From assembly GCF_004115265.2 (NCBI RefSeq), contig NC_046286.1, positions 95,733,699-95,797,698 of the forward strand: DNA of 64,000 bases. Direction: 5' to 3'. Source of the stretch: Rhinolophus ferrumequinum (Eukaryota > Chordata > Mammalia > Chiroptera > Rhinolophidae). Below the pieces are notes generated by a model. It did not search any database. It was not told the origin of the DNA and saw only the letters and a program-made list of their open reading frames with translations. Shown piece by piece: positions 22,306 through 38,629 of this stretch (position 1 is its first letter; each line of letters starts with the position of its first letter). The position numbers were made by a program, and so were the translations under genes.

Positions 22306-23450
22306 GGTCGGAGCTTGAATTAGAGCAATGGACAAATATTGAATTTCTTGTTAACTTTGGCAAGAGTGGAGGTGAAATCAAGCACTTGTTAGCCCAAGTT
22401 TATGGGGATAATGCCATGAAGAAAACGGCAGTGCACAAATGGATTAAATGTTTTTCTGAGGGTAGAGAACGGGCTACTGATGAAGAGAGGTCAGGGCAGA
22501 GAATAATGAGCCAACAATGAGCCAACCTGACGAAAACATTGCAAAACTTCTTTGGATTGTACTTCAAAATCGTCAGTTGACTGTGAAAAGCATAGTAGAC
22601 CAAGTAAACATCAATAGAGAAACAAGAAAATTTTAACTGAAAATTTTGGCATGAGAAAGATGTGTGCAAAAATGGTCCTGAAAGACCTCACAGATGAACA
22701 AGAGCAAAGGAGAGTTCAAGTTTGCCGAGACCTTTTGGAGAGGTAAGACGAGGTCTGGGGCCATGTTATCACTGGTGATGAAACGTGGGTGTACCAATAC
22801 AACCCTGAAACAAAATGTCAAAGTGCACAAAGGAAGTCAGTCAATTCTCCATGACCAAAAAAGTTCCACCCGTGCAAATCAAGAGACAAAACGATGTTAC
22901 TAAGCTTTGTTAATACCAGAGGGATTATTCATTATGAATTTGTACCAACTGGACAAACAGTTGACCAAGTTTACCTTTTGGAAGTGCTGGAAAGGCTGCG
23001 TGAAAAAGACGAAATCAACCTGCACTTTTTGCTAGCAATTCATGACTCTTGCATCACGACAATGCACCAGCTCACATGGCACTGTCAGTGAGGGAGTTTT
23101 TAGCAGTAAACAAATCACTGTATTGGAACACCCTCCCTACTCACCTGCTCTGCCTCCCAATTACTTCTTTCTTTACTCAAAGATAATGAAAATATTGAAA
23201 GAAAGACATTTTGACAACATTCAGGACATGAAGGGTAGTAAGAAGACAGTTCTGATGGCCATTCCAGAAAAACAGTTCCAAAATTGCTTTGAAGGGTGGA
23301 CTAGGAGCTGGCAATGGTGCACGGCTTCCCCAGGGGAGTACTTGGAAGGTGACCATAGTGATAGTCAGCAACGAGTTATGTGGCCCTATTTCTAGGATGA
23401 GTTCGCAAACTTGATTGTCCCACCTCAAATGTCAAAGATCTCATTCTGAG
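22306..23450 (+). mobile_element. Dead mariner (Tc1/mariner) transposon, copy 1
   Basis: It encodes mariner transposase pieces in order: the N-terminal helix-turn-helix region (WTNIEFLVNFGKSGGEIKHL, then VYGDNAMKKTAVHKWIKCFS and EGRERATDEERSGQR); QNRQLTVKSIVDQVNINRET; the first catalytic block ITGDETWVYQYNPETK; the C-terminal block LEHPPYSPALPPNYFFLYSK; and RHFDNIQDM and FQNCFEGW. Mariners carry a D,D(34)D triad; the first Asp is in GDETW, the second block (IHDSCITTMHQ) is altered, and the usual final SPDLAPNDYF is SPALPPNYFF, so the last Asp is lost. Several stops and frameshifts are present. I could not define terminal repeats. It is near the unit boundary chosen here. Confidence 0.85.
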
Positions 23451-25708
23451 GGAGAAAATCTGGTTTTGTGTCCTCTGGAATAGAACGCTAGTCTTTATCA
23501 CATTAATATACTGTCTTTCTGCACACAGGACTTAACCTGTACTCCATATAGCAGCCAGAGTGATACTTTAAAAACAGATACCAGCTCACCTCATGTCTCT
23601 GCTTACTGGCTTTCTCAGTTCCTTAGGATGAGACACTGTATCAATTTCCCATTTATGCCACACCTCCAGGTTCTCTGAAACAACTTTTGTTGTTATTGTT
23701 ATAAATGGATGTTCTTCCCTCTTTCCTCCTTTATATTTTTCAAGCCAAAGTTCACCCGTTCAATGAATGTCAGCTTTGATATACCTTCCTCTTATATTAA
23801 TTTTTGTTCTGAAAGACGCATTAGAGCTGATTGCCTGGCTAGGTCTTATTTTCAGGGAAACACGGTATCATTTTTGTGTGCCAAAAAATATTTTTCTTTT
23901 GTTTTTCTACAACCAGTTAAACTGTAAAAACCATGATTATCTTTCAGAACATATGAGACAGGTGATAGACTGGATTTGGTTCACAGGCTGTAGTTTGCCA
24001 AACCTTGATGTAGAGTTTAAGTATAACCACAAAATTGAAGACATAGTTCTCTTCAAACTCTGGAAACACCTTATCCTATGAATTCAATAAATTCCTCTAC
24101 AGTCTTTATAAATTGAAAGCAATAATTGGGACTCATTTATGTAAGACTATTCCAGATTTTTTTTATTTTTTGCTTCAGCCTTAGAAACACAGGTTTCAAC
24201 AATAAGATTAAATAATGTCAAATGAAAGAAAAATAAAAACCTTTCTATTTTTCCATATAAATTATTCATTTCATTCTGATCAGTGAGCATTAAGAGGAAC
24301 TTATAATGTACCTGGAGTTGGGGATATAATGATACCTAAGAGTCAGTTCCAGTGACAGACACAGTTAAATCAATTGATCATTTCATTGCAGTCTGGTAAA
24401 CACTATGAGAGAAAAATACAGAAAGAGTGCTACAAACACAAGTCTAGAAGGATGAGAGAAGACATTCTAAAAGAGTAATGAATCATTTACTTTTTAGAAA
24501 ACATTCCCTATTTCTTTGTGAAAATATATTTTTATAAGAATTTTACTGGCTTAGACCAATGTTTGACCAGGTTAAAATAGACGCCACTCCTTAATCAAAC
24601 ATTAACCAGAGGGCGGCTAATGTATACATACTATTTCTTTTAGGGAGTAAAGGCAGCTTATTTATTGTTTATTGAGACATAACTCTAGAAAAAGAAACAA
24701 TGGACATAGCTGAGAAAATTTTTTAAAGATAAAATTGGTAAAACTTGGGGAAAAGCATCCTATACAAAAATTAAGTTAGATTTGAAGATGGGAAAGAAGT
24801 ATTGGACATTGGACCAAAAGAAGTTTTTTAAATGTAGAAAGATTTGAGGTCCAAAGCAAATACAGTTGAAAAGAGCACCATCCCAATCTCATGCACCCAC
24901 TTACCTGACACAGATCCTGAGCCCCTGGGATGTGTCAGGCACTGTCCATGCACATGTTGTCACTGAGGACGTGTCCAATGTAATATGCTCTAGTCACAGT
25001 GTGGTGCATGTTATGTTGGGGAAATGCAGAGTCAAATGGGAGCCCCAAACAGGGCACTTAGCCTAGTTTTAAGAGGAGATTTGTTTGGGATCTTACCGGA
25101 AAAGTATCCTCTTAGCTGAGACTTGAAGAAAAAGAATGATTAGAGTGGGTCCTCCTCAGAGGAGGAAATGGTATGAGTGAGAAACCACAAGAAAAATAGA
25201 ATAGCATACTTCTGGGAACTGACAGTTTTTTAGCATGGCTTGAGAATGGATTATGGTTGGATGGGGTGAGTGCAGCATGGACTAGGATTGCAAAAAACCC
25301 AGTACAGGAGAAGGAAAACGGAGACTTGGCCTTCTTCAGTGAATCCTCAGTTTGTTATCTGAAGAACCTCAAATCTCGCATCTGGCTTTTTATTTTTATC
25401 CTTAAATGATAAGAACTGCTATGTATATACCCGCAAATGTCAGAGATTATTGATATCTGTGCCTAGAAACACAGATAAATCCAAACTATATAATTCTGAT
25501 TCCCTTCTCAAGAAAAATGCTAAGAACAGCTCTTCTTATGGATGCAGAGAAAGACAGTGTGCCGTTTCTAATACTTTAGTTCAGAACTATTATGATAAAA
25601 AGAACTGGCAGGGATTGGATTTCTCTCTCTCTCTCTGCCTGCTGTTTCTTTGTGGCAATCAAGAGGCCCTAGTGCCATAAAGAAACCTCTTTTTACCTAT
25701 GTTTGCTT

Positions 25709-26050
25709 CGAGGGGTTTTATTGTTTAGATCTTACATTTAAGTCTTTAATCCAGTTTTAGTTTATTCTTGTTCGTGGTGTACGAAGGTGGTCTAGTTTCT
25801 TTTTCCTTTGTTTCTTTGTGTCTTTCTTTCTTTTCTTTTTTTTTTTTTTGCATGTATCTGCCCAGTTTTCCCAACACCATTTATTGAATAGTTTGTCTAC
25901 CCAATTGTATGTTTTTGCCTCCTTGTCATAGATTAAATAACCATGTAGTGTGGGATTATTTCTGGGCTCTCTATTCTGTTCCATTGTTCTATCTGTCTGT
26001 TTTTATGCCATTACCATGCTGATCACCGTAGCCTTGTAGTACAGTTTAAT
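25709..26050 (-). mobile_element. LINE-1 ORF2 fragment, copy 2
   Basis: Same insertion as at 2028-2375. Its minus strand encodes [20 protein letters not shown], a LINE-1 ORF2 signature. Confidence 0.75.
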
Positions 26051-26797
26051 ACATTATTTTCAAACTCTTGCATCTCAGCCATATATGCTCTTGTGATTCC
26101 TCTTCAGCCTTTGTTCCAAAATCGATATTTATAAAATTATCTGACAAATACAACCCTAAGATAAGGTATTAATGATTCACAACCATTCAATACATTAGTC
26201 TTTGTATATGTATGTTGGTTTAAAACAGAAAATTCTGAAACAAAGTTAAGTAATAATTTTCTATTGAATTTCGGCATCATTAATTGAGATAGACAATGTG
26301 TTCTGGAACTAAAGGATAAATTGTTTCTGTTAATCCATTTAAATAATTATGTGTCCAATTGTTTAATATTCATTGCCATATTTCAGAGTGTAGAATGAAT
26401 TTAGCAGGTAACTTCAAAGGGAACATTGACATTAGTTATATGATCTTCATCTAATCACTGCTAAAAGAATACAAGAATCCTGGATAGAAATCTAAATTTT
26501 CTAAGCTGAAGGGATTAAGAATATAACATCGCAATATATATGCTTCTAATTCCCTCTTTATATACAATACAAATGTGATAGAGATGCAATCATAGGTATA
26601 CTTTCATATTAAAAGTATACATACACTGGGTATATCACAATTATATACTTAAACTGTTTGATTTATAAATGGGGTATGTTTAAATTGTATATAAACCTGG
26701 ATATTATTCCTCATATAAGTTTCTGAAAGCTATAGGGACTTAAGAATATTAGGGTAAACATGACTTCTTAAGTACCTTCCCAAATGGGAGGCCATAG

Positions 26798-27137
26798 ACC
26801 AGACACTGACAAAGCATTTCTCTGAGGGGCCAACTAGTAAAGGAAGCATTTTAGGCTTTGTGAGCTGTAATCCCTGCGCAACTACTCAACTTGGCCATTG
26901 AAGCACAAAAGTAGCCATAGACGATACATATCTGATAAGCATTTCCATGTTTCAATAAAACTTTACCTATGGACACTGACATTTAACTCTCATATCATTT
27001 TCACATATCACAAAATATTAGTTCTTGCGAATGTTTTTCAGTCTTTAAAAAATATAGACTCCCTTCTTAGCCTGAGAGATGTAAAAACCAGAGAGTTGAG
27101 CCGGATGTGGCTCAAGCCAGCAGTTTGCAGACCTCTG
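26798..27137. mobile_element. hAT-Charlie-type non-autonomous DNA transposon, copy 2
   Basis: Same insertion as at 3124-3463, with the same internal blocks. Confidence 0.65.
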
Positions 27138-27687
27138 ATCTACACCTACCCCCTTCAGGATGAGCCTGGCAGAGAGAGGATACGCTGAGTGTGAGTTAGG
27201 CTGAGTAAGGTGACAATGGTGTCACACAAGAGGCAGCAAAGAGCACCTCTGCAGCATTAAATCTATAATAGCAACAGGGTCTCTCTCTCTTAGCACTTTG
27301 CACTGAGGAGAACAGGGTGAATCTGGGTTTCTGTCTATCTCCTGAGCTCAAATCCCTTACATCTGATTCCCTATATTCAGTATGTTTTAGTCTAGAATTC
27401 CAGTTTTCTTTCTCTGCCGCTGGCCCACTGATGGTAAGGGAGCGGAGAGGTGCTAGAATTTATGCACTTTTGTGTCCATTCTGACCTGTGAGCGTTCAAC
27501 AGTGGTGATAGCAAACAGTTTCCAGAATATCACTAGTTCTTAATAGAAAGAAAGCTAACCTCAGATCAGAAGACGCAGCTTTCACTACCATATTGTAATT
27601 AACCACCAGCTGACATTACAAATATTACATCAACTCTACTGAAATCTACGTAACTTATCTGTACAAGAAGGCTCTTGGATAGTTGTT

Positions 27688-27949
27688 CTAGGTTTTCCAG
27701 GCGGGAATTCCCGCCCATTCTCAGGAATTTTTTTTGGTTTCCCATTCCTGAATCCCGAGAAAGTGGTCGGGAGAAATCAGGAAAAATGGACTCCCTGAAC
27801 CCAGGTGGTTGGTAGTATCGGTCGTCACTTTGTGGAAATGATTTCTCATGGAGAACAGAAGAAACAGTTTATATATCCAGGAGTCAGGAACGGGGAGAGC
27901 GGAAAAAAATTCCCGAGGACACGTGGGAATTCCTGCCCGGAAACCCTAG
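27688..27949. mobile_element. MITE-like element with long terminal inverted repeats, copy 2
   Basis: Same element as at 4013-4270, with several one-base length differences typical of this part of copy 2. Confidence 0.58.
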
Positions 27950-29079
27950 TCCTTACTTTATGAATGTATGCAGTTTGTATAAACATCACTTGGCTGAGAG
28001 CCTTAGGTAGAAAATATGTTTTGCTAATGATCGGGGGAAATTATTGAAAGATATGTCAAAGTAGGAAAAAAGCCGATTTAAACAGGAAATTCACGTTTTT
28101 ATATTTAATGAGTTATATCCTAAAGTATTCAGTTTTCCCTTGTTTGTTTTTCTTGAATCATCCTGACTTTATTTGATGAAAGAACTTCTGATTTACATCA
28201 ATTTCCTTGAAAGAAAAAAAGAAATACATTTTTTTTAATTCTGTGAATTAAGATTTTGAAATTTCAGATGGTGCTATAATCTCATTTTATAATGCAGTTT
28301 TGCTCTCTAGTTTAAGTTCACAGGAAAATTATAGTTCTTTTTTTAAATTAATTCATAAAAAATGAATTATTTTTCTTACTTTTGTGTTTTACTGTTATTA
28401 TGGGAAAAACTGTCTTATAATGGAAAAATTTACTGTAGTTAGTTTGGGGAATACTAAGTGCTTCTTTACACAAATTAATAATCAGCTTTGTTTTTTTCCT
28501 TTGGGGTATTTCTGCTTATTATTTAGCATCCATTTTCTGCTATACTTCGACCAACTCACTCTGCTGTTGCGTTCTTAAAGAAAATTGGTTCACTGAGAAC
28601 TGGGTGACAAAGAGCTAAGGATAAAAACATTCCAACATGAGAACCATTTCAAATTCAAGTTTTGTAATATTTAGGTTAAAAAAAAGTTCCTGGAATTAAG
28701 CCCACAGGAACTCTGACAGTCAGAGCTGTCAATTAGAAAACACATTTCCAGGACATTTTGAAATTTAATTATTAATTTTCTTTGTAACCGGATTAGAAAG
28801 TCTGATTAACCTAGTAGCATATACTTTTGCTGGATCAGCCTGACTTTGAATGAACCAAATAGATAATAAAATCTCAGAAGAAAGAAAGGAGTTTTTAGAA
28901 GTGTTGTCCCTTTAGGAACTTAAAAACAAAAATTAGAATATATGCACTCGAAATTTAAAAAAATAAATAAATGGAAAGCTGGCATTTCACTTTGTTGTCC
29001 ATAGAGTTTTCCATGCGGCTGCATTTGCAGTTTAAACTCTGGATAAATGTATGCTAAGTAAGCTACTTTGAGTTAAAAG

Positions 29080-31425
<2,346 letters not shown>

Positions 31426-32642
31426 ACACACACACACATACACTCACCCACATACATACACACACGGTGCCAAAATATGTATGCACACATTAAGAAAAAA
31501 AAAATCCAAATTGTAATACTCAAAATATACCGATAACAAAAGATGAATACAAGTTATGTGTATATGTATTTTTGACCCCCCAGTTATATAGTCACAAGAT
31601 GTAGAGCACAGCATAGGAAGTAGAATCAATGGAAGTGTAACAGAAATGTACGATATAGGAGGGGGTAGTCAATTTAGGGAAGGTGGTTATCACCTTGAGA
31701 GGCGTGTAAATGTCTAACTATGACATTGTTTTGTACACCTGACACGAATAAAAAACTAAAGAAAGAAAGAAAAATGAAACATGCCAAAGTGAAAAAAACC
31801 AAAAACACACCAATAGAATTTAAGTATTTACAAAGTACAGTAGTCCATAAATGCTTTCCAACTATTCTTTGTGACCAACTATCAGCTGATTGAGCTGGAA
31901 ACATTCAAAGTTGCTGTAGTGTGGAGTGTGTTCTGCAATGGGGGTAAAAACTAACTCACTGCACAGTAAAAGGACTTATAACAATGATGGATACAAACCC
32001 TAAATAGGAATACACTTTTGAATCCCCTTGAGGTAGAAATCTGGTAATTTCGTTTTGAGTCACGGAGGTGTGTGTGTGACTGTGTCACGGGAATGGTGAT
32101 ATTCTAACGCAGTGCTCTTCCTACTTTTTACATCCGTGTGCATGTTGCACGAGCTCCGAGCCTCTTTGAAACTCGTACTGGGTTAGTTTCCACATAGAGG
32201 AATTTAAGGACAGAAAGATGGAAAATTCCTTCTAGATGCTTCTAAAATTAGGATAGATCTCAAGAAAAATGACATGAATCAGGATCTATACGAACGGCAA
32301 TAAAAATAAAAAAGGCATTAGAATATTTCATGTTTTATAATAAAGAAGAATTCTATATTTCTAAGCATCATGGACATAAGTGTTTGTTGCTTTCTAAATC
32401 TATTCCTTTACATAACATTCTTATTTTCTGATGGAAGCCAGTGTTGTGGCTATTCATTCTCCTATATCATTATTGCTGATTAAAGATTAAAACATTTCAC
32501 ATGAAACTTAGTACCTTTTGTTATTTAAAGAAGAGAAACTCTCTGCTTTATCTGTTACATCTTAAGTCACTCACTATAACTATATGAATCAGATATAAGG
32601 ACAATTGAACAAGAACCTCTAGTCCTATTCATCCCGTGGGAG

Positions 32643-32728
32643 CACAGCTGTGACGTATTTCGGAGAGCTTTGTGATTGCTCAGCCTTAAGCACAACCTTA
32701 TAAAATGAGGGGCTTTGAAATGCAGGTC
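32643..32728 (+). promoter_or_regulatory. VIP-type proximal promoter, copy 2 (CRE and TATA box)
   Basis: TGACGTAT lies at 32651-32658 and TATAAAA at 32699-32705, with the same spacing as in copy 1. The promoter sits about 0.55 kb to the right of the hybrid switch point, so it belongs to the copy 1-like side of this unit. Confidence 0.75.
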
Positions 32729-32729
32729 A

Positions 32730-32849
32730 GGGTAGAATGCAAAGCAAACTGCTGGCAATAATATTAACCCTTAGCCAGGACGAGGTTTCTGGTTCAGCTC
32801 TGAGGGCAGAGAACTGGTGGAGCCAAAGACAAGCTTCCCAGGTCAGAGA
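32730..32849 (+). other. Non-coding exon 1 of VIP-like gene, copy 2
   Basis: Same structure as copy 1, ending at the donor GAGA|GTAAGT (32850). The start is estimated from the TATA box. Two or three one-base length differences from the other copies fall here, in the stretch suspected of sequence error. Confidence 0.6.
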
Positions 32850-34336
32850 GTAAGTACAGAATGTTCTCACGCCCCACATGTGAAGGGCTTTTCTGAATTA
32901 TTTTTGTTGACAGATGCTTTCCCTGCTTGCTCTTTTACTCAATACTGACTTTTTTTTAAATTAATGATTACATGTAGCGTTTTTTTTTGTGTTGTTGTTG
33001 TTTTTGCTTGAATATTAATTTTTGACTGAAGGGATTCTTGGGTACACATATTTTTGAAGTATTCAACTCATTTTTAAGTGCTGTTCTTTCTATGTAAATA
33101 GTTGATTATGTGAACCTAGGGAACATTCTTTTTCACTTTATTTTAAGTTGAAATGCCATGATTTTTATAGACAGAGAAAAGAGGCCTTGAACTTTTAAGT
33201 ACCTAACTAGAAACTACTTGGAAATATAATGTGCATGTGGATTAGGTGTGAAAACACGTTTCTATTTTAGATATAGTTCTCTATTTGTGCCAAAATTTAT
33301 TTCTATGGTAATATGTTTTTCACTGATTTTATTGGTATTAATTTTCATTATTAATTGAGTTAAATTGTTCAAGCCATATGTAAGGAAATAAGTTTCCAGT
33401 AATATCTACAAAAAACATGAAAAAATGTATATAAAATACAATTTTTGTGCTAATAGACATACCCAGTTTGATATTATCAGATGGAAAACTTAGTAGAACA
33501 ATCAGTTTTTTGAAATCTTAGCAAAGATACTAAACTTGAATGTCTCAACTCTGTAATAAGAATATTTTACCCAGGATTACTTCTAGAACCATATGAATAT
33601 GGCATTCAATATATGTGGCCAACTACGTGCCTGGTGGGAGATCGAACAGCAGTTGGATCTTAATTTTTATTCAAGCACTTGTCAGCAAAGGAAATCCTCT
33701 TGATTTTAAAAAGGAATCTAATGCGTTTTAACTCTTTCTATAAGACGAAAATTGTTTTCCAAACTCTGCAAGAAGCTTTAGGAACTTCTACTAGACACTC
33801 AAGATTACTGTGTACCTACCAAAAAATAAATCGAAAATATTATTTGTAAAGATATATTTACCCGTAAGTTCATTGCAGCATTATTAATGGTGGCCAACAC
33901 ATACAAACGACATAAGTGTCCTCTGAGAGTTGACTGAATAAAGGAGTACTGGTACATAGGCACAGGGGAATACTACTCTGTCATAAAAACTGATGAAATA
34001 GTGCATTTTGAACAACATAGATGGAGCCTGAGAGTATCATGCTCAGTGAAAAGAGTCAGAGAGAAAAGGACCAGAACCGTAAGATTTCAATCTTATGTGA
34101 GATGTAAACAGAAAGCAACAAATGAACAATCAAAACAAGAAAAGTCATAGACGGAAGCAACAGTATGTGGTTACCAGAGGCTAAAGGGCTTGGGGGGGGT
34201 GGATGAAGAGGAGCAAGGGTGTCAAATATATGATAACAGACTGAGACTAGATTTTGGGTGGTAAACACCAAATACAATATAAACATAATGTATTAGAGAA
34301 TTGGACACCTGAAACTAATATAATGTTATTAACAAA

Positions 34337-34750
34337 TGTACCTCACGGGGACAGAGCCAGGAATGCAGTTTCCAGGCTCTTGGCCTCACGTGGAAAGGTG
34401 TTGTCTCAGGTAGTAAATGACATCAACTGTGATTGGATGGTCGTAGGCTGTGACTGGTTGGCTGTCAGTTGTAACAGGTTGGCCATTGGCCACTGTTATA
34501 ACTGCCATGACTGCATTGGTTGGTTGGCTGGTGGGCAGGCAGAAAAGAGGATGGCGGGTTGCGAAAGGTGTGCCTCCTGCTTCCTGTGTGTCCAACTCAG
34601 CCACCAGCGAGAATATAGTGGTATGACTCCCCTTTCTATGGCTCCATGGGTGTTCATTTTTGACCTCACCGTATCCTGCGTTCTTATGTGGGAGGAGAGC
34701 TGAGACCCCACATGACACCCTGCATGACATACCTCAATAAATTAAAAACA
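34337..34750 (+). mobile_element. Probable solo LTR in intron 1, copy 2
   Basis: Same fossil as at 10684-11101, in the same position relative to exon 2. Confidence 0.5.
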
Positions 34751-34821
34751 AAAGAATTACCTGTCTGGAGATATTGTGGTTGGAAAATCTGATGTGACTC
34801 TTTCCCTTTCGTGGTGCAGAG

Positions 34822-37800
34822 ATGGAATCCCGAAGGAAGCCCCAGCTCCTAGTGCACCTGACACTTTTCAGCGTGCTCTTCTCACAAACACTGGCGTGGC
34901 CTCTTTTTGAAACACCTTTTCTGAAGTAAGTTCTCTTTCAATTCAGACAGTGGAAGATTTCATGTTTATCTAACTGAGAATTTCCTTTCTGTTATATAGA
35001 ACAACTCATTTTTTTAAAATTTGTATTATTTATTTAAATATTTGTTTGATACGTTTTGCAAATTTTTCCATACCATGTCAAGAAGATTGTTCTTTTTATA
35101 TCTCTTACTAAAATTATATTAACACATAACATTAGAAACCTGAAGGCCCACAAAATACATTGAATCTGAGTGGCTATTCAAAGATAGAAGATTCTTTGGA
35201 GATGATCAATACAAAGCAATATGTCACACCAAGGTGAATTATGAAGTAATTTTTTGACAATTAGAGAAAGGAAACAAGTTAATACACAGATCTTGAGAAA
35301 TGTTTGGGCCAAATGATGCTATACATCAACAAACATACAAAGTACTTCCAGTTTTCATATTGAATATTAAAAATGCTTCAAAGTTCTATTTTGTATGAAA
35401 TCTTTCTTCTTGTGGAATTTAACTTTTTGCAAAGCAAAGACATTACAGAGGACGCTTACTTTGCTTAATGCTCAGATAGGCGTTGACCTGATTATCTCTT
35501 ATGCTTAGGACACACATCTTGTCAAAGTTATATGGCATCTAATTTACAGGATAAACCAAAATTTTACTATTAATACTGTCATAACCATAGAAGCCATTGT
35601 CAATTATGCTATCCATATTTGTAAATGGGTGATACTTCCCAAGAGTTTGAGTATTTATTTCAAATGTTTGTAAAACCAAAAGTGCTGCCTTCTGAGAAAG
35701 AATGTGTTCTACTTCTATTGTCTTTTTCCTAACATACTGAGTGACAGAATACCATTTGAAGGAGCAAATGAACTTGATCCAGCTTTACTAACACCAGACA
35801 CTGACATCTTGCCTAATGCATTTGCTGAAATGACAGGTGAGTTCATTTTATTGAGTGTTGTTTTAGAAAATGTATCTCTGAAGTATAAATGTTTTATTTT
35901 TGTGTCTCCATGAAGCTATTCCTGCAGCATAACACTGCAGGTTTCCACGTGTCATGGCTCCCTCCAGCCTGACTTACTGCAGCTCTTGCAGCTGTCCATG
36001 GTGTTCATGTGCAGAGGCTGCAACAAGCCAGGATGAGCCCATCACTCACTTACATTCTGTTGCACGAAATTCAACGTCAGAAATTATACTAATTCTAGTA
36101 AAACTTCAGTGTTTAGGATTCCATGATAGAGGAAGTTCTAAGGCAAGTGTTTCATATCTATATAAAGAAAAGATGCCTAATAATAAAAACTACTCATTCA
36201 CAGATCCATTTGTCAAAAGCAGCATTTAACTAGAGACAGAGAAGCTCTATACTGAAGACAAAAAATAAAAGCTTCCTTCTTAGGACAGAAAAGTTGGTTG
36301 ATAGGTCCTAAGATACTCTCCAATTTAAAAAATTTTGTTTCCAAATATTTCCGGAGAAGAAAAAGCAAAAAGCATAATAGTGTTTCTATTAAAATCAGAA
36401 TAGTTTTTTTCTTATATGTCCTTACTCATGGCACATGAATAAAGCATTAAGATGAATGAATCAATCAATCGATCAAAAAATAGGAACTATTTTTAATATA
36501 TTTTCCCACCAATATGTCTCAGAGAAGATTTAGTTTGAATGATTCCATTAGTGAGCATTTATATTGAGGTATCCCTCTAAAAAAGCTAATTTGTTTAATT
36601 TTTCAATATTTTGGCTGGAAATATATAAAATATCGACATAAATTACAAGAAAATATATTTTACTAGGTTAAAATATCCTTCTGGCCTTAAGCTTGCACAA
36701 GAAATATTCATAATAAGCTGATTAGTTTCTTTCTTATTCATTGAGCCACAACAATATTTTAGAAAGAAATTTCTAAAATAATAGTATTCTTTCTTCCTTG
36801 TTTTAGGAATGCCAGACATGCTGAGGAAATTATAACCAGCGAGTATAAAAGACTCTTGGGTCAACTTCCTGCCAAAAGACATGTTGAGTCCTTTATTGGA
36901 AAACGAGATAGGTAAGAGAATTTATTATTTTTTTCAACACATTGTAATTATTTAATCAGCAAATTATATTTTTGCTGTTCACAATTTATTTCTTTTGTTC
37001 CAAATTGATAACTCCTGATAATATTCAATGTAGTTAAAAATAATTCATATTCTCCAGTAAAATATACCAGTCCGATGCATTAGAAAATCAGGCTTTCTTG
37101 TAATATAATACTCACTGGTTCAGAAACACCTACTTTACTAAATAGCAATCATTTGTTAATCTGCAATCAAATTGAACTTTACATGGTAAAAATAAGACAT
37201 AGTATAAAAGGAAACAAATTTTAGAGTTAACCATAGTACCTGTTTTTTAACTTCTTGTTCAAACCAAACATTGGAAGATTCTTTCTTTAACTGGACAATA
37301 ACTGAATATTTACTAAGTACTATTTAGATCAAATAGCTTTTTTAAAAGCACTTATTTATTAAGAAATTTCCTCTTAATGGCAGAACACAACTTCAAATAT
37401 TCCCCCATTTATATTATTTTATAAATTATTTGCTCATTTACTACAGAATGTGATTTAACACAACCCCAGAAAATGCCAAAATGTGTTGGATTATTCCTAG
37501 TTTCTCTATTTTTAGGTTTTGATGTATTTTTCTTTAGTATTTTTGTGAAAGAAAGTGAGTTGGGTGTTGGAATTCTTTTTTGTCTGACCCAAGATATTTG
37601 GAACTTTGTTGTATTTACCATTTCTTGTTAAAACTCTGATTTCTGTTTCCTCATATTTCATAGCAATGACATCACAGAGATCAGTGGCACAGCCGAACCT
37701 CCACTGAATGAACAGATCGACAGAGAATCGCTGGATTTTTAATTGAACATTTCGGTATTAGGTAAAGACGGACAAAACTTGGTAAAATGACAAATTATAA

Positions 37801-38629
37801 ATGACTTTAAAAATACAAACTACGTAATTGAAACTTATCTATCTCTCTGCCTCACTATCTATCTACACTCTTTGAAGCAGTAATTCTCAACCTTGGCTGC
37901 CATTAGACTCCCCTGGAGAATTGTTAAAATACCGATGTCTGGCCTTACCCAAAACTCATGGCCAGGAAATTAGTGCCTCTAGAAGTATGGCTCTAGACAT
38001 TGGTATTTTCTAGGGCTCCCCAGCTGATTCTATTGTGCTTCTAGAGTTAAAAATGGTGAGTGTTGAGGTATGTGGTCTGAATCTGGAAACAGGTTTTATC
38101 AAAAGTGCTGATATTTAAAACATGTAAAGCATTTTCAATTAGCAATTTGGAATCACATGGAATTCCCTTTATGTGCATATTCAAAACCTGATTTTACTAA
38201 ATTCTGCCTAGAGTTCTTTTGTCTGTGAGATCCTGTAAAACCTGTTTCTCTCTGTGGTGACAGATATTGGACAATAACAGGAAGTGGGATGATCTCTCTT
38301 TTTATTCCAATTATTTTGTTTAGATGTTGAGTACTAAGCACAATACTGGTTGGATGAGTTCAGACAAGATGACTGTCTTTGACCCAAGATTATGATTTTG
38401 TAAGAATAGTTATAGCTACTTAAGGGTTGAAGAATAATTCATAGATAATAACTAACCTCAAAGATAATTATTTAGCCCCAGAACACAGATAATAGCATAG
38501 GATACACATTATCTCTTTTTTGGATGCTTTCTCATCTAAGAGCCTTAACATGCACAATGTCCCTTTCTGGTTGACAGGGAGGAGGATGTCACTTCAGAAA
38601 TGCTGAAAAGGTTCTTTGGAAAAGGCTGA
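34822..38629 (+). CDS. VIP/PHI-precursor paralogue, copy 2 (reading frame apparently interrupted)
   Basis: Exons lie at 34820-34925 (ATG at 34822), 35742-35836, 36807-36911, 37664-37761 and 38578-38645, with the same splice borders as copy 1. Signal-peptide exon 2 and PHI exon 4 are identical to those of copy 1, and the exon 5-6 sequence is of the copy 1 type. The frame as given appears interrupted about twice, by one-base length differences. This may be real loss of function or residual sequencing error, since neighbouring parts of this unit are unusually rich in one-base length differences. No splice site is lost. I treat it as a member of the same gene family with uncertain coding status. 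Confidence 0.6.
37878..38051. mobile_element. MER5A-type hAT-Charlie element in intron 5, copy 2
   Basis: Same insertion as at 14234-14406. Confidence 0.8.

Larger units (their letters stand above)
1..23686 (+). repeat. Tandem segmental duplication unit, copy 1
   Basis: Position 1 matches positions 23687 and 47321, and the match then runs through the whole unit with only scattered substitutions and small indels. Every inserted transposon named here is present at the same place in each copy, so the insertions predate the duplication. The true duplication breakpoints are unknown because the window begins inside a unit. Copy 1 carries one complete VIP-like gene. Confidence 0.95.

Noticed and set aside
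22176-22520. Mariner transposase frames as a domesticated host gene
   Set aside because: Stops and frame changes split it, and the last catalytic block has lost its aspartate, so no intact transposase or fusion is present.
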